A stretch of 64,000 bases of DNA from Sulfuritortus calidifontis (GCF_003967275.1 NZ_AP018721.1:1984001-2048000), one strand, 5' to 3'; shown: positions 17,507-27,677, counted from the stretch's first letter. The notes: generated from the sequence alone by a model not told the origin. Numbers and translations: made by a program.

Positions 17507-18232
17507 TCACAGGTTGAGCAGGATCTCCTGATCCTTGGCCGCCGGGATGAACTGGCGGGTCTCGTAATGATGGAAGATGGCGTCCACCACCTGATCCGGC
17601 TCGTCGATCAGCTGGATCAGGTCGAGGTCGGACGGGTCGATCATGCCTTCCAGCGCCAGGGTGTCCCTGATCCAGACCATCAGCCCCTGCCAGAAGGCCT
17701 TGCCGACCAGGATGATCGGAATCCTGCGGATCTTGCCGGTCTGCACCAGGGTGAGCACTTCCATTAGCTCGTCCATGGTGCCGTAGCCGCCGGGCATGAT
17801 GACGTAGGCGGAAGACGATTTGACGAACATCACCTTGCGCGCGAAGAAGTGGCGAAAGGTCTGGCTGATGTCCTGGTAGGGGTTGGCATGCTGCTCGTGC
17901 GGCAGCTGGATGTTGAGGCCGACGCTGGGTCCCTTGCCGAAATAGGCGCCCTTGTTGGCCGCCTCCATCACGCCGGGACCGCCGCCGGAGATCACGGCGA
18001 AGCCGGCGTCGGACAACTTGCGGGCGATGGTCTCGGTCAGGATGTAATAGGCGGTATCCGGCTTGACCCGGGCGCTGCCGAAGATGGTGACGGCCGGCCG
18101 GATGTGGGCCAGGCGTTCGGTCGCCTCGACGAACTCTGCCATAATCTCGAACATCCGCCAGGATTCCCGCGCGGAGGAAACGGTCTCGTGGCTGTGGCCG
18201 GGATCGATGATGCTGGGAATCTTATCGCTCAT
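17507..18232 (-). CDS. LOG-family (TIGR00730) nucleoside 5'-monophosphate phosphoribohydrolase-like protein
   Basis: A 241-residue Rossmann-fold protein. It carries the GGGPGVMEAANKGA nucleotide-binding motif and the diagnostic PGGYGTMDELMEVLT sequence of LOG/lysine-decarboxylase-like proteins, which release the base from nucleoside monophosphates (cytokinin activation in plants; a related role in bacteria). The ATG at 18232 leaves only 14 bases to the divergent polA start, so a later start such as the Met before FEIMAEF is possible. Confidence 0.88.
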   Translation of the reverse strand: MSDKIPSIIDPGHSHETVSSARESWRMFEIMAEFVEATERLAHIRPAVTIFGSARVKPDTAYYILTETIARKLSDAGFAVISGGGPGVMEAANKGAYFGKGPSVGLNIQLPHEQHANPYQDISQTFRHFFARKVMFVKSSSAYVIMPGGYGTMDELMEVLTLVQTGKIRRIPIILVGKAFWQGLMVWIRDTLALEGMIDPSDLDLIQLIDEPDQVVDAIFHHYETRQFIPAAKDQEILLNL

Positions 18233-18246
18233 AAAAGGATTATCGC

Positions 18247-20946
18247 TTGTCTAAAACGCTGTTGCTGGTGGACGGCTCGTCCTATCTTTATCGCGCCTTC
18301 CATGCCCTGCCCGACCTGCGCACGCGCGATGGCTTCCCCACCGGCGCGCTGAAGGGCGTGATCAGCATGTTGAAGCGCCTGCGCAAAGACTTCAAGGCCG
18401 ATTTTAGCGCCTGCGTCTTCGACGCCAAGGGCAAGACCTTCCGCGACGCCCTCTACCCCGAGTACAAGGCCCACCGCCCGCCCATGCCGCCGGACCTGGC
18501 CCGGCAGATCGAGCCGCTGTTTGATGCGGTGCGCGCCCTGGGCTGGCCGCTGCTGATGATCGAAGGGGTCGAGGCCGACGACGTGATCGGCACCCTGGTC
18601 CGCCAAGCCGAGCGCGAGGGCATCGAGAGCATCGTCTCCACCGGCGACAAGGACCTGGCCCAGCTGGTCACCCCGCACGTGCGACTGATCAATACGATGA
18701 GCAACGAGGTGCTCGACGTGGCCGGGGTCAACGCCAAGTTCGGCGTGCCGCCCGAGCGCATCGTCGACTACCTCACCCTGATCGGCGATGCCGTGGACAA
18801 CGTGCCCGGCGTCGACAAGGTCGGCCCCAAGACCGCGGCCAAGTGGATCGCCGAATACGGCAGCCTCGACGAATTGATGGCCCGCGCCCACGAGGTGAAG
18901 GGGGCGGCCGGCGAGAACCTGCGCCGCGCCCTGGACTGGCTGCCCACCGGCCGCGCGCTGATCACGGTGAAGACCGACGTCGAGCAGCTGCCCGACATGC
19001 ACGGCCTGCACTGGCAGGCGGAGGACCGCGACAAGCTGGCGCAGCTCTATCGGCGCTACGAATTCAGGAGCTGGCTCGAGGAACTGGCCGGCGCGGCCGA
19101 CAAGACCGATGTGCGCGACACGCCTGCAGCGCCGGCGCAAGCCGTGCGTTACGAAACGGTGTTGACCGAGGCCGACTTCGACCGCTGGCTGGAAAAACTC
19201 GAGGCGGCCGAGCTGATCTGCCTGGACACCGAGACCACCAGCCTCGACCCGATGCAGGCCCGGCTGGTCGGCCTGTCCTTCGCGGTCGATGCCTTCGAGG
19301 CCTGTTACCTGCCGCTTGATCACCGTTATGCCGGCGCACCGCGGCAATTGCCGATGCCGGACGTGCTGGCCCGGCTCAAGCCCCTGCTGGAAGACACCGC
19401 CAGGCCCAAGCTCGGCCAGAACCTGAAGTACGACTGGCATGTGCTGATGAACCACGGCATCCGGCTTGCCGGCATCGAGCACGACACCCTGCTGCAGTCC
19501 TATGTGCTGGAGGCGCACGAGCGGCACGACATGGACACCCTGGCCGAGCGCCACCTGCACCTGCGCACCCTCAAGTACGAGGAGGTCTGCGGCAAGGGCG
19601 CCAGCCAGATCGGGTTCGATGAGGTCGATCTCGACAGCGCCACCCGCTACGCGGCCGAGGACGCCGACATCACGCTCAGATTGCATTTGGCCATGCAGCC
19701 GCGGATCGCGCGCGAGCCGGGCCTGGAGCGGGTCTATCGCGAGATCGAGATGCCGCTGCTGCCCGTGCTCGCGCGCATGGAGCGCACGGGAGTCAAGCTC
19801 GACACCGACTTGCTGCGCCAGCACTCGACCTGGCTTGCCCAGCAGATGCAGGCGCTCGAGGCCAAGGCCTACGAGGCGGCGGGCCAGCCGTTCAACCTCA
19901 ACTCGCCCAAGCAGCTGGGTGAGATCCTGTTCGAGCGGCTCAAGCTGCCGGTGCTGAAAAAGACGCCCAAGGGCGCCCCCTCAACCGACGAAGAGGTGCT
20001 GGAGAAGCTGGCCCTCGACTATCCGCTGCCCAAGCTGATCCTGGACTACCGCAGCCTGGCCAAACTCAAATCGACCTACACCGACAAGCTGCCGCTGATG
20101 GTCGATCCCGCCACCGGCCGGGTGCACACCAACTACGCGCAGGCGGTGGCGGTGACCGGCCGGCTGTCGAGTTCGGACCCCAACCTGCAGAACATCCCGG
20201 TGCGCACGGCCGAGGGCCGCAAGATTCGCGAGGCCTTCATCCCGGAGGCCGGCTTCGTCATCGTCTCGGCCGACTACTCGCAGATCGAACTGCGCATCAT
20301 GGCCCACCTCTCGGGCGACGCCAGCCTGCTCGCCGCCTTCCGGGAGGAGCGCGACATCCACGCCGCCACCGCGGCCGAGGTGCAGGGCATCCCGCTCGAG
20401 CAGGTAACCCCCGAGCAGCGGCGCATGGCCAAGGCGGTGAACTTCGGCCTGATCTACGGCATGTCGGCCTTTGGTCTCGCCGCGCAACTCGGCATCGAGC
20501 GCGCTGCCGCCCAGCTCTACATCGACCGCTATTTCGCCCGCTATCCCGGTGTGGCCGACTACATGGCGCGCACCCGCGAACAGGCCAAGGAGCTGGGCTA
20601 TGTCGAGACCCTGTTCGGCCGCCGGCTCTATCTGCCGGAGATCGCGAGCGGCAACCCGGCCCGGCGCCAGGGGGCGGAGCGCGCCGCGATCAACGCGCCC
20701 ATGCAGGGCACCGCGGCCGACCTGATCAAGCTGGCCATGCTCGCCGTGCAAGGCTGGCTCGATGCGGAACGGCTGCAGACCCGGCTGATCCTGCAGGTGC
20801 ACGACGAACTGGTGCTGGAAGTGGCCGAAGCGGAACTGGCACGGGTGCAGGAACGATTGCCGGCGCTGATGTGCGGCGTGGCCGAACTGAAGGTGCCGCT
20901 CAAGGTCGAGCTCGGGGTCGGCCCCAACTGGGAGGCGGCACACTAG
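18247..20946 (+). CDS. polA: DNA polymerase I
   Basis: An 899-residue family A polymerase for repair and Okazaki-fragment processing. All three activities look intact. The 5'-3' exonuclease (about residues 1-290) begins LLVDGSSYLYRAFHALPDLR. The 3'-5' proofreading domain has the metal-binding DTETTSLD near residue 326. The polymerase domain has motif A DYSQIELRIMAHLSGD, motif B RRMAKAVNFGLIYGMSAFGL and motif C QVHDELVLEV. The start is a TTG with AAAGGA about eight bases upstream, which may limit expression. It is divergent from, and very close to, the LOG-family gene. Confidence 0.98.
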   Translation: MSKTLLLVDGSSYLYRAFHALPDLRTRDGFPTGALKGVISMLKRLRKDFKADFSACVFDAKGKTFRDALYPEYKAHRPPMPPDLARQIEPLFDAVRALGWPLLMIEGVEADDVIGTLVRQAEREGIESIVSTGDKDLAQLVTPHVRLINTMSNEVLDVAGVNAKFGVPPERIVDYLTLIGDAVDNVPGVDKVGPKTAAKWIAEYGSLDELMARAHEVKGAAGENLRRALDWLPTGRALITVKTDVEQLPDMHGLHWQAEDRDKLAQLYRRYEFRSWLEELAGAADKTDVRDTPAAPAQAVRYETVLTEADFDRWLEKLEAAELICLDTETTSLDPMQARLVGLSFAVDAFEACYLPLDHRYAGAPRQLPMPDVLARLKPLLEDTARPKLGQNLKYDWHVLMNHGIRLAGIEHDTLLQSYVLEAHERHDMDTLAERHLHLRTLKYEEVCGKGASQIGFDEVDLDSATRYAAEDADITLRLHLAMQPRIAREPGLERVYREIEMPLLPVLARMERTGVKLDTDLLRQHSTWLAQQMQALEAKAYEAAGQPFNLNSPKQLGEILFERLKLPVLKKTPKGAPSTDEEVLEKLALDYPLPKLILDYRSLAKLKSTYTDKLPLMVDPATGRVHTNYAQAVAVTGRLSSSDPNLQNIPVRTAEGRKIREAFIPEAGFVIVSADYSQIELRIMAHLSGDASLLAAFREERDIHAATAAEVQGIPLEQVTPEQRRMAKAVNFGLIYGMSAFGLAAQLGIERAAAQLYIDRYFARYPGVADYMARTREQAKELGYVETLFGRRLYLPEIASGNPARRQGAERAAINAPMQGTAADLIKLAMLAVQGWLDAERLQTRLILQVHDELVLEVAEAELARVQERLPALMCGVAELKVPLKVELGVGPNWEAAH

Positions 20947-20979
20947 CCGCCGCTTCCGCCGCCAGCCGGCCCAGCCGGC

Positions 20980-22275
20980 TCAAATGCCGTAATAGGTCGC
21001 GAGCACCCGCTCCAGACGGTCGCGCAGCGAATGCTCATCGGCCGCCTGCAAGGCACTGTGCTGCTCGCGGGCGATCGTGTCGAAGGCCTCGACCAGCGCC
21101 GGGTCGAAATGGCTGCCGGCCCCCTGACGCAAAATCGCCATCGCCTGCTCGAACGGCATCGGCGCCTTGTACGGCCGCTTGGAAGTGAGCGCGTCGAACA
21201 CGTCGACCACGGCGAAGATGCGGGCCACCAGCGGAATGGCCTTGCCCGCCAGGCCGCGCGGATAGCCGCTGCCATCGAAATTCTCGTGATGACCGGCCAC
21301 CACGTCGCGGGCGGCGGAAAGAAACCGGGAATGGCGGATGATGTCCTCGCCCAGTTCGACGTGGCTCTGCATGATGCGAAACTCCTCGTCGTCGAGCTTG
21401 CCCGGCTTGAGCAGGATGTTGTCGCTGATGCCGATCTTGCCGACGTCGTGCAGGAAGGCGCCGGCGATCAGGCGCCGGATCTGCTCGCGCTCGGCATGCA
21501 CCGCCTCGGCCAGGGCCACGGCATAGAGGGTGACCCGGTAGTTGTGGCTGTTGGTGTCGGAATCGCGCTTGGCGATGGCGCTGCCCAGCACCTCCATCAT
21601 CTCCAGGTTGCCGCGCAGGATCTGCCTGGCCTGGCGCAGGACATCGCGGTTGAGGGCGATGACCAGGGGATAGAGCACGATGCTGGTGGCCAGCACCGCC
21701 AGCAGGACGAAGACCAGGGTGACGCTGATGTCGGCGTAGATGGCGTCCTCGGTCTCCCGGTCGATCAGGTAGACCCCTTCCAGAAAACCGGCCAGGCCGC
21801 CGGCCGCATCGCGCAGCGGCACCAGCACCTGCAGCACCCAGCGGCCGTCGATGCGCAGCCGCTGGTAGGTGATGGACTCCCGCTCGGGAAAGCCGTGGGC
21901 GAAACCGTGCAGCGAGTCCTTCAGCACCGCATGCTCGGGCGCCACGTGCTCGGCGATGACCGCGCGGTTGGCGTCGTAGACCTCGACCAAAGTGAAGTGC
22001 TGGCGGGTCAGGTTCTCCAGATGGGCCTGGATCAATTCGGGTTTCTTCTCGCGCAACAAATCGGCCGGGAAGCGATGGGCCTCGGCCAGCGCCATGTTCG
22101 CCACCCGCTCGTCGATGCGCTCGATCTCGACCCAGAACACGCTGCCGCCCACCGCCAGCGACAGCAGCAGCCAGGCCAGGGCCACCCGCGGCAGTACATA
22201 GCGATGAATGGAGGTGATCAGTTTGGACGGCGCGGGGGAAGAATCGGTCGATACGGTCGTAGTGGATTCAGCCAT
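20980..22275 (-). CDS. Membrane-anchored HD-GYP c-di-GMP phosphodiesterase
   Basis: A 431-residue protein with an N-terminal membrane helix (VALAWLLLSLAVGGSVFWV), a periplasmic sensor region of about 120 residues, a second membrane helix (near residues 190-215), and an HD-GYP domain. HDVGKIGISDNILLKPGKL and HHENFDGSGYPRGL carry the metal-binding and GYP motifs, so c-di-GMP hydrolysis is expected. The start at 22275 overlaps the end of the YcgR-like gene by eight bases; a longer frame upstream has an unlikely cysteine-rich start. It is convergent with polA. Confidence 0.92.
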   Translation of the reverse strand: MAESTTTVSTDSSPAPSKLITSIHRYVLPRVALAWLLLSLAVGGSVFWVEIERIDERVANMALAEAHRFPADLLREKKPELIQAHLENLTRQHFTLVEVYDANRAVIAEHVAPEHAVLKDSLHGFAHGFPERESITYQRLRIDGRWVLQVLVPLRDAAGGLAGFLEGVYLIDRETEDAIYADISVTLVFVLLAVLATSIVLYPLVIALNRDVLRQARQILRGNLEMMEVLGSAIAKRDSDTNSHNYRVTLYAVALAEAVHAEREQIRRLIAGAFLHDVGKIGISDNILLKPGKLDDEEFRIMQSHVELGEDIIRHSRFLSAARDVVAGHHENFDGSGYPRGLAGKAIPLVARIFAVVDVFDALTSKRPYKAPMPFEQAMAILRQGAGSHFDPALVEAFDTIAREQHSALQAADEHSLRDRLERVLATYYGI

Positions 22276-22972
22276 GTTTGGTCTGGTTATCGAGCAGCAA
22301 CTTGAACAGGAAGTTTTGCAGCAACACGGCATCGTTGCCGGTGAGCGGATTGAATTCGATGCCGTAGCGATGAGCCGTCAGGCCGTCCTCGCGCCGGCCG
22401 GCGCCGGCCGGGTGCAGCTTGCCGGCGACCGTGAGCGTGACCTCCTGCTCCAGGTGCTCCAGCGGGAAACTGAACTTCAACTCGACCGTACTGCCGGCCT
22501 CGCCCAGGGCATGGGCGCTCTCGACCAGGCTGCCGCCCTCGGCCAGATCCAGCATCAGCACCGGCTGCCAGTCGCCAGCGCCCTTGACCTGGGCCAGCAG
22601 TTTGACCGGCAGGCGCTGATCGCGGCGAATCTCGACGCATTGCACCTCCTTCGGCACTTCCAGGTGCAGATAGAGGAAGGGGACGATGCACAGGCGCTGG
22701 ACGCTGCTGGCAAAGCCGAAGGCGCGGGTACCCGAGAAGGCCCGGACATAAACCTTGTCGCCCTCGCGCAGATCGGCTGGCAGGTTGTTCACCAACGGCG
22801 TGCGGACGAGCAGGCTCTCCGGGGCATGGCCGATGACCCGGGTGAACAAGCGGCGGTTGAGACCGGGCGGGATGCGCTGCACCTCCAGCCGGTCGCCAAC
22901 TTGCAGGTGCATGTCGTCGAAGCCGCACAGCTTGATGTCCTGCGGGTTGTAGGGAAAGAGCGCTTCGGCCAT
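22268..22972 (-). CDS. YcgR-like PilZ protein (flagellar brake family)
   Basis: A 234-residue two-domain protein. The N-terminal YcgR_2/PilZN-like domain has VGDRLEVQRIPPG and LVNNLPADLREGDKVYVR. The C-terminal PilZ domain has the c-di-GMP binding arginines in IRRDQRLPVKL (RxxxR) and a DLAEGGSLVES stretch in place of the D/NxSxxG motif. YcgR proteins slow the flagellar motor on binding c-di-GMP. Coupling to the HD-GYP gene suggests local control of signal and effector. The degenerate second motif makes binding strength uncertain. Confidence 0.85.
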   Translation of the reverse strand: MAEALFPYNPQDIKLCGFDDMHLQVGDRLEVQRIPPGLNRRLFTRVIGHAPESLLVRTPLVNNLPADLREGDKVYVRAFSGTRAFGFASSVQRLCIVPFLYLHLEVPKEVQCVEIRRDQRLPVKLLAQVKGAGDWQPVLMLDLAEGGSLVESAHALGEAGSTVELKFSFPLEHLEQEVTLTVAGKLHPAGAGRREDGLTAHRYGIEFNPLTGNDAVLLQNFLFKLLLDNQTKHG

Positions 22973-22992
22973 CGGCTGGCTCCCAAACTGGC

Positions 22993-23361
22993 TCAGGCGT
23001 GGATCAGGGCGTGCAGGTCGCGGTCGAGCAGGCTGGCATCGCCCAGGTTGAGTTCGACCAGACGGCGCAACTCGGTGATGCTGTCCAAATCGATCCGCGT
23101 GCAGCGGAAACCGACCAGCTCGCCTTCCTGGTGGGCGAGCACCGCGTCCATTTCGATGTTGAGCACGGGCGAGAGGTGGATGCTGAGGTGGTAGCTACGC
23201 TCGGCCTCGACCGGCCAGTAGCGGCCCAGCTTGACCAGGCAGCCCTTGAGCGAGATGTCCTGCACGGTGCCGGCCCAGAGGCTGCCGCCGGCGGTCAGCG
23301 TGACCCGGGCATCGTAGGCGACGCGGTGGAAATGGCGCTTGTCTTGGCTGTTTGTGGTCAT
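22993..23361 (-). CDS. Single-domain PilZ protein
   Basis: A 122-residue PilZ protein with both c-di-GMP motifs: KRHFHRVAYDARV (RxxxR at residues 9-13) and DISLKGCLVKLG (DxSxxG). Single-domain PilZ proteins act as c-di-GMP-dependent adaptors for motility, secretion or polysaccharide export. It lies 20 bases upstream of the YcgR-like gene and is probably the first gene of a three-gene c-di-GMP operon. Confidence 0.9.
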   Translation of the reverse strand: MTTNSQDKRHFHRVAYDARVTLTAGGSLWAGTVQDISLKGCLVKLGRYWPVEAERSYHLSIHLSPVLNIEMDAVLAHQEGELVGFRCTRIDLDSITELRRLVELNLGDASLLDRDLHALIHA

Positions 23362-23433
23362 GAACCGATCCCCTTCACCGCTAACACTTACATGCTAGCC
23401 ATTTCCCGGGCCGGCGCAAAGACCGGACGGGGT

Positions 23434-23811
23434 TCAGCCGAAGATGACCAGGGCCCAGACCGCGACCATGAGGATGATGGCCAGCAGCACCGAGGCGCTG
23501 CCGATGTCCTTGGCCCGCTTGGCCAGGCTGTGGTTTTCCAGGGAGATGCGGTCGACCGTGGCCTCGATCGCCGAATTGATCAGCTCGACGATCAAGAGCA
23601 GCAGCACGCTGGCGATCAGCAGGGCGCGCTCGATGCCGCCGTTGCCGACGAAGAAGGCCAGGGGGACAAGCACGGCGGCGAGGAGCACTTCCTGGCGGAA
23701 GGCATCCTCGTGCCGGAAGGCGGCCTTGAAGCCGTCGAGAGAGTAGAAGAAGGCGTTCCAGAGCCGGGTGAGGCCCGTCTTGCCCTTGAACGGGCTCTCC
23801 TGGGGGCTCAC
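23434..23811 (-). CDS. dgkA: Diacylglycerol kinase
   Basis: A 125-residue three-helix membrane kinase (E. coli DgkA about 122) that recycles diacylglycerol to phosphatidic acid. The family motif [13 protein letters not shown] and the N-terminal amphipathic region [21 protein letters not shown] are present. The GTG start at 23811 overlaps the gcvPB stop (GTGA), so it is translationally coupled to the glycine-cleavage operon. The frame remains open far upstream, antisense-like through gcvPB, but that stretch is not coding. Confidence 0.93.
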   Translation of the reverse strand: MSPQESPFKGKTGLTRLWNAFFYSLDGFKAAFRHEDAFRQEVLLAAVLVPLAFFVGNGGIERALLIASVLLLLIVELINSAIEATVDRISLENHSLAKRAKDIGSASVLLAIILMVAVWALVIFG

Positions 23812-25253
23812 GGTTTCCAGGCCAGGTCCAGCTCGCGCGCCGCCTTGACGTCGTCCAGCCGCTTGGCCGGCAAGGTGTGCGGCGCCGACTTGACCAGCTC
23901 GGCGTCGGCCTCGGCCTCCTGCTTCACCGCCTTCATCGCCGCGACGAAACCGTCCAGGGTCTCGCGGCTCTCGGTCTCGGTCGGCTCGATCAACAGGCAC
24001 TCCGGCACCAGCAGCGGGAAATAGGTGGTCGGCGCGTGATAGCCGTAGTCGAGCAGGCGCTTGGCGAAGTCCATGGCCGAGACGCCGGTCTCGTCCTTGA
24101 GCTTCTTCAGGGTGACGATGAACTCGTGCGAGGCGCGGCGCTCGGGGAAGGCCAGCTCGAAGCCGGCCTTCTTCAGCTCGACCGCCAGGTAGTTGGCGTT
24201 GAGCGCGGCATAGTCGGCCACCCGGTGCATGCCTTCGCGACCCAACATGCGGGCATAGACGTAGGCGCGCATCAGCACGCCCATGTTGCCGCCGAAGGCA
24301 CTCATGCGGCCGATGCTCTGCGGGCAGTCGGCCTCTTCCGCCCAGCGGTGGAAACCCTTGTCCTCGACCACGAAGGGGATGGGCATGAACGGCTTCAGCC
24401 GCGCGGAGACGCCGACCGGGCCGGCACCGGGACCGCCGCCGCCGTGCGGGGTGGAGAAGGTCTTGTGCAGGTTCATGTGGATGACGTCGAAGCCCATGTC
24501 GCCCGGGCGCACCCGGCCCAGGATGGCGTTGAGGTTGGCGCCGTCGTAATAGGTCAGGCCGCCGGCCTCGTGCACGATCTTCTGGATGGCGACGATGGTC
24601 TTCTCGAACACGCCCAGGGTGGACGGGTTGGTCAGCATGAGACCGGCGGTCTTGGGGCCGACCACGGCCTTGAGCGCCGCCAGATCGACGTTGCCCTGAC
24701 GGTCGGTCGGGATCTCGCGCACGGTATAGCCGCACATGGTGGCTGTGGCCGGGTTGGTGCCATGGGCGGCATCGGGCACGATGATCTCGCTGCGCTCGGC
24801 ATCGCCGCGCGACTCGTGATAGGCGCGGATCATGGCCACCCCGGCGAATTCGCCCTGGGCGCCAGCCATCGGCGCCAGCGAGACGCCAGCCATGCCGGTG
24901 ACCTCTTTCAGCATCTCCTGCAGCTCGTACATCGAGGCGAGGAAGCCCTGGCCGGTGTCGGCATCGGCCAGCGGGTGGCGCGAGAGAAATTGCGGCAGCA
25001 TGGCCAGGCTGTTGCAGGCACGCGGGTTGTACTTCATGGTGCACGAGCCCAGCGGATAGAACTGGGTGTCGATCGAGAAGTTCTTCTGCGAGAGCCGGGT
25101 GTAGTGGCGCACCACGTCGAGCTCGGAGGCCTCGGGCAGACCCGGCGCCTCCCGGCGCAGCAATTCGGCCGGCAGATCGTCGGCGGCGGTGGCCTGTAGC
25201 GGGGCCTGGGCCTGGGCCCGGCGGCCCGTGTGGGAGTGTTCGAAAATCAGCAT
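23808..25253 (-). CDS. gcvPB: Glycine dehydrogenase (decarboxylating) subunit 2
   Basis: A 481-residue C-terminal-half P-protein of the glycine cleavage system. The PLP-binding lysine is in [18 protein letters not shown] (Lys near residue 264). The split GcvPA/GcvPB form, rather than a single 950-residue GcvP, is used here. It forms a heterotetramer with GcvPA to decarboxylate glycine and load aminomethyl on lipoyl-GcvH. tpx is inserted between the two halves, with 76 bases before this start. Confidence 0.97.
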   Translation of the reverse strand: MLIFEHSHTGRRAQAQAPLQATAADDLPAELLRREAPGLPEASELDVVRHYTRLSQKNFSIDTQFYPLGSCTMKYNPRACNSLAMLPQFLSRHPLADADTGQGFLASMYELQEMLKEVTGMAGVSLAPMAGAQGEFAGVAMIRAYHESRGDAERSEIIVPDAAHGTNPATATMCGYTVREIPTDRQGNVDLAALKAVVGPKTAGLMLTNPSTLGVFEKTIVAIQKIVHEAGGLTYYDGANLNAILGRVRPGDMGFDVIHMNLHKTFSTPHGGGGPGAGPVGVSARLKPFMPIPFVVEDKGFHRWAEEADCPQSIGRMSAFGGNMGVLMRAYVYARMLGREGMHRVADYAALNANYLAVELKKAGFELAFPERRASHEFIVTLKKLKDETGVSAMDFAKRLLDYGYHAPTTYFPLLVPECLLIEPTETESRETLDGFVAAMKAVKQEAEADAELVKSAPHTLPAKRLDDVKAARELDLAWKP

Positions 25254-25329
25254 GGTCGTTCAGTCAAAGCGAAGGCGCCCCACAGTCCTTTCAGATGGAG
25301 TGGCGCCCTCGGATGGGTGATGGCGGGGC

Positions 25330-25851
25330 CTACTTCTTTTCCTGGGTTGCTTCGCGGAAGGCGTCGAGCAGCGCGCCGTAGTCGGGTTCCTGCTTGATCT
25401 CGGGCACCAGCTCCGAATAGATCACCTTGTCCTCCTCGTCGAGCAGGATCACCGCCCGGGCCAGCAGGCCGGCCAGCGGCGGGTCCATGATCATGACGCC
25501 GTACTGCTTGTTGAAGTCGCGGCCGCGCATGGTCGACAGGGTGATCACGTTGTCCAGCCCCTCGGCGCCGCAGAAGCGGGCCTGGGCGAAGGGCAGGTCG
25601 GCCGAGATCACCAGGATGACGGTGTTCGGCAGCTCGTTGGCCACCGCGTTGAACTTGCGGGTCGAGGCCTGGCACACCGGGGTATCCAGGCTGGGCACGA
25701 TGTTGAGGATCTTCTTCTTGCCCCAGAACTGGGACAGGGAGACATCGTTCAGATCCTTGTCGACCAGCATGAAGCTGGGTGCGGTATCGCCCGGCCGGGG
25801 GAAGTTGCCGCCGACCTGAACCTTTTCGCCACCTAGGGTCACGATTGCCAT
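25330..25851 (-). CDS. tpx: Thiol peroxidase, atypical 2-Cys peroxiredoxin
   Basis: A 173-residue Tpx. The peroxidatic cysteine is Cys60 in [16 protein letters not shown], and the resolving cysteine lies in [11 protein letters not shown], the spacing expected for thioredoxin-dependent thiol peroxidases that reduce alkyl and hydrogen peroxides. AGGAGG sits at a good distance before the ATG (the complement of CCTCCTG near 25858). Its place between gcvPA and gcvPB, on the same strand, is unusual and implies co-expression with glycine cleavage. Confidence 0.96.
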   Translation of the reverse strand: MAIVTLGGEKVQVGGNFPRPGDTAPSFMLVDKDLNDVSLSQFWGKKKILNIVPSLDTPVCQASTRKFNAVANELPNTVILVISADLPFAQARFCGAEGLDNVITLSTMRGRDFNKQYGVMIMDPPLAGLLARAVILLDEEDKVIYSELVPEIKQEPDYGALLDAFREATQEKK

Positions 25852-25872
25852 GGTTGCCTCCTGTCTAAACGG

Positions 25873-27264
25873 TTAGGACTTGTAAGCACACGGTGGAGCT
25901 TCCCGCCGACGGCTCAGGATACGCTCCAATTGTTGCGCATATCGGTCGAGGTCGCCAGCCGTCTTGGTCTCGGTGGCGCAGACCAGGATGGCGTCGTCCA
26001 TGCCCGAATAGTCGCGGCCAAGGGCGTAGCCGCCGAGGATGCCCTGGGCGCGCAGGGCACGCAGCACCTCGCCTGCGTCACTGCCCAGGCGCAGCACCGC
26101 CTCGTGGAAGAACGGCCCGTTGTGGGCACGACTCACACCCGGAATCGCGCTGAGTTTCTCGACCAGTGCCTTGGTGTTGGCATGCGAGGCCAGGGCCACG
26201 CGCCTCAAGCCCTCGGCACCGAGCAGCGACATGTGGATGGTCGCCGCCGTCACCAGCAGGCCCTGGTTGGTGCAGATGTTGGAGGTGGCCTTGGACCGGC
26301 GGATGTGCTGCTCGCGCGCCTGCAGGGTGAGCACGAAGCCGGACTTGCCGTCGCGGTCGACCGTGCGGCCGACGATGCGGCCGGGCATCTGCCGGGCCAG
26401 CGCCTGTTTGCAGGTCATGAAGCCGAAATAGGGGCCGCCGGAAGCGAGCGGCACCCCCAGGGGCTGACCGTCGCCGACGCAGATGTCGGCGCCCTGCCCG
26501 CCCCAGCTACCCGGCGCCTTGAGCAGGGCCAGGCTCAGCGGGTTGACCACGGCGATGGCGAGCATATTGTTGCTGTGCGCCCAATCGGTCAGCGTATCGA
26601 CCGCCTCCAGGCCGCCGAAGAAGTTGGGCTGCGGGATCACCAGGCCGGCGGCGGCCTGGCCCGCGTAGGGCGCGAGCGCCTCGACCGGCGTGGTGCCGCT
26701 GGCGGGGTCGAAGGGAACCTCGACCAGCTCGATGTTCTGGTTCTTCACCACCGCCCGGGTCACGGCGCGATAGCGCGGATGCAGCGCGGCCGGCACCAGC
26801 ACGCGGCGCGAGCCGTTCTTGGCGGCGCGCACGGCCATGAGCACCGCCTCGGCCAGCCCGGAGGCGCCATCGTAGAGCGAGGCATTGGAGACATCGAGCC
26901 CGGTCAGCCGGGTCATCATGGTCTGGTATTCGTAGATCAGCTGCAGCGTGCCTTGGCTGGCCTCGGCCTGGTATGGCGTGTAGGCCGAATAGAACTCGCC
27001 ACGGCTGACGATCTGCCAGACCGCCGCCGGGATGTGGTGCTCGTAGGCGCCGGCGCCGATGAAGTTGAGATAAAAGCCGTCCTGCGCCGCCCGCTCGTGC
27101 ATGAGTCGAGTCACCGCCATCTCCGGCTCGCCGGCGGGAACGGCCTCGAGGCCGCCGCATTTGAGCTCGGCCGGGATCTCGTCGAACAGCTCTTCGATCG
27201 ACTTGGCGCCGATGCTCGCGAGCATCGCGGCCACGTCTTCCTCGGTGTGCGGAATGAACGGCAT
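25873..27264 (-). CDS. gcvPA: Glycine dehydrogenase (decarboxylating) subunit 1
   Basis: A 463-residue N-terminal-half P-protein, opening [19 protein letters not shown] as the family does, with [23 protein letters not shown] typical of the subunit. It lacks the PLP lysine, which is in GcvPB. It starts one base after the gcvH stop, so it is coupled to gcvH. Downstream comes tpx, then gcvPB. Confidence 0.97.
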   Translation of the reverse strand: MPFIPHTEEDVAAMLASIGAKSIEELFDEIPAELKCGGLEAVPAGEPEMAVTRLMHERAAQDGFYLNFIGAGAYEHHIPAAVWQIVSRGEFYSAYTPYQAEASQGTLQLIYEYQTMMTRLTGLDVSNASLYDGASGLAEAVLMAVRAAKNGSRRVLVPAALHPRYRAVTRAVVKNQNIELVEVPFDPASGTTPVEALAPYAGQAAAGLVIPQPNFFGGLEAVDTLTDWAHSNNMLAIAVVNPLSLALLKAPGSWGGQGADICVGDGQPLGVPLASGGPYFGFMTCKQALARQMPGRIVGRTVDRDGKSGFVLTLQAREQHIRRSKATSNICTNQGLLVTAATIHMSLLGAEGLRRVALASHANTKALVEKLSAIPGVSRAHNGPFFHEAVLRLGSDAGEVLRALRAQGILGGYALGRDYSGMDDAILVCATETKTAGDLDRYAQQLERILSRRREAPPCAYKS

Positions 27265-27265
27265 A

Positions 27266-27655
27266 TCAGTGCGCTTCGGATTCCACGTGGGCCTGGTAGG
27301 CGGCGGCGTCGAGCAGGCCGTTCAGATCGGCCGCGTTGTCCGGCTTGAGCTTGAACATCCAGGCGCCGTAGGCGTCCTTGTTGATGCTCTCGGGGCTGGC
27401 CTCGACGTCGCCGTTCACCGCCACCACCTCGCCGGCGATCGGGGCGTAGACATCAGAGGCGGCCTTGACCGATTCGACCACGGCGCACTCCTCGCCCGCG
27501 GCCAGCTTGCGGCCGACGGTGGGGTTCTCGACGAAGACCATGTCGCCCAAGAGGTCCTGGGCATGGTGGGTGATGCCCACGGTCACCGTGCCGTCGGCCT
27601 CGAGCCGGGCCCATTCGTGGGACTTGGTGTACTTCAGATCGGCGGGGATGCTCAT
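27266..27655 (-). CDS. gcvH: Glycine cleavage system H protein
   Basis: A 129-residue lipoyl carrier that shuttles the aminomethyl group between the P, T and L proteins. The lipoylated lysine is Lys64 in [14 protein letters not shown]. Length matches the family (about 125-130). It depends on LipA, encoded two genes upstream in the same operon. A 78-base spacer carrying an inverted repeat separates it from gcvT. Confidence 0.98.
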   Translation of the reverse strand: MSIPADLKYTKSHEWARLEADGTVTVGITHHAQDLLGDMVFVENPTVGRKLAAGEECAVVESVKAASDVYAPIAGEVVAVNGDVEASPESINKDAYGAWMFKLKPDNAADLNGLLDAAAYQAHVESEAH

Positions 27656-27677
27656 CGTGTTTCTCCGAAACGAGTTT

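Noticed and set aside
23812-25044. Upstream extension of dgkA giving a 536-residue protein
   Set aside because: The added part overlaps gcvPB on the same strand in another frame and has no domain; GTG at 23811 with a GTGA overlap fits DgkA length.
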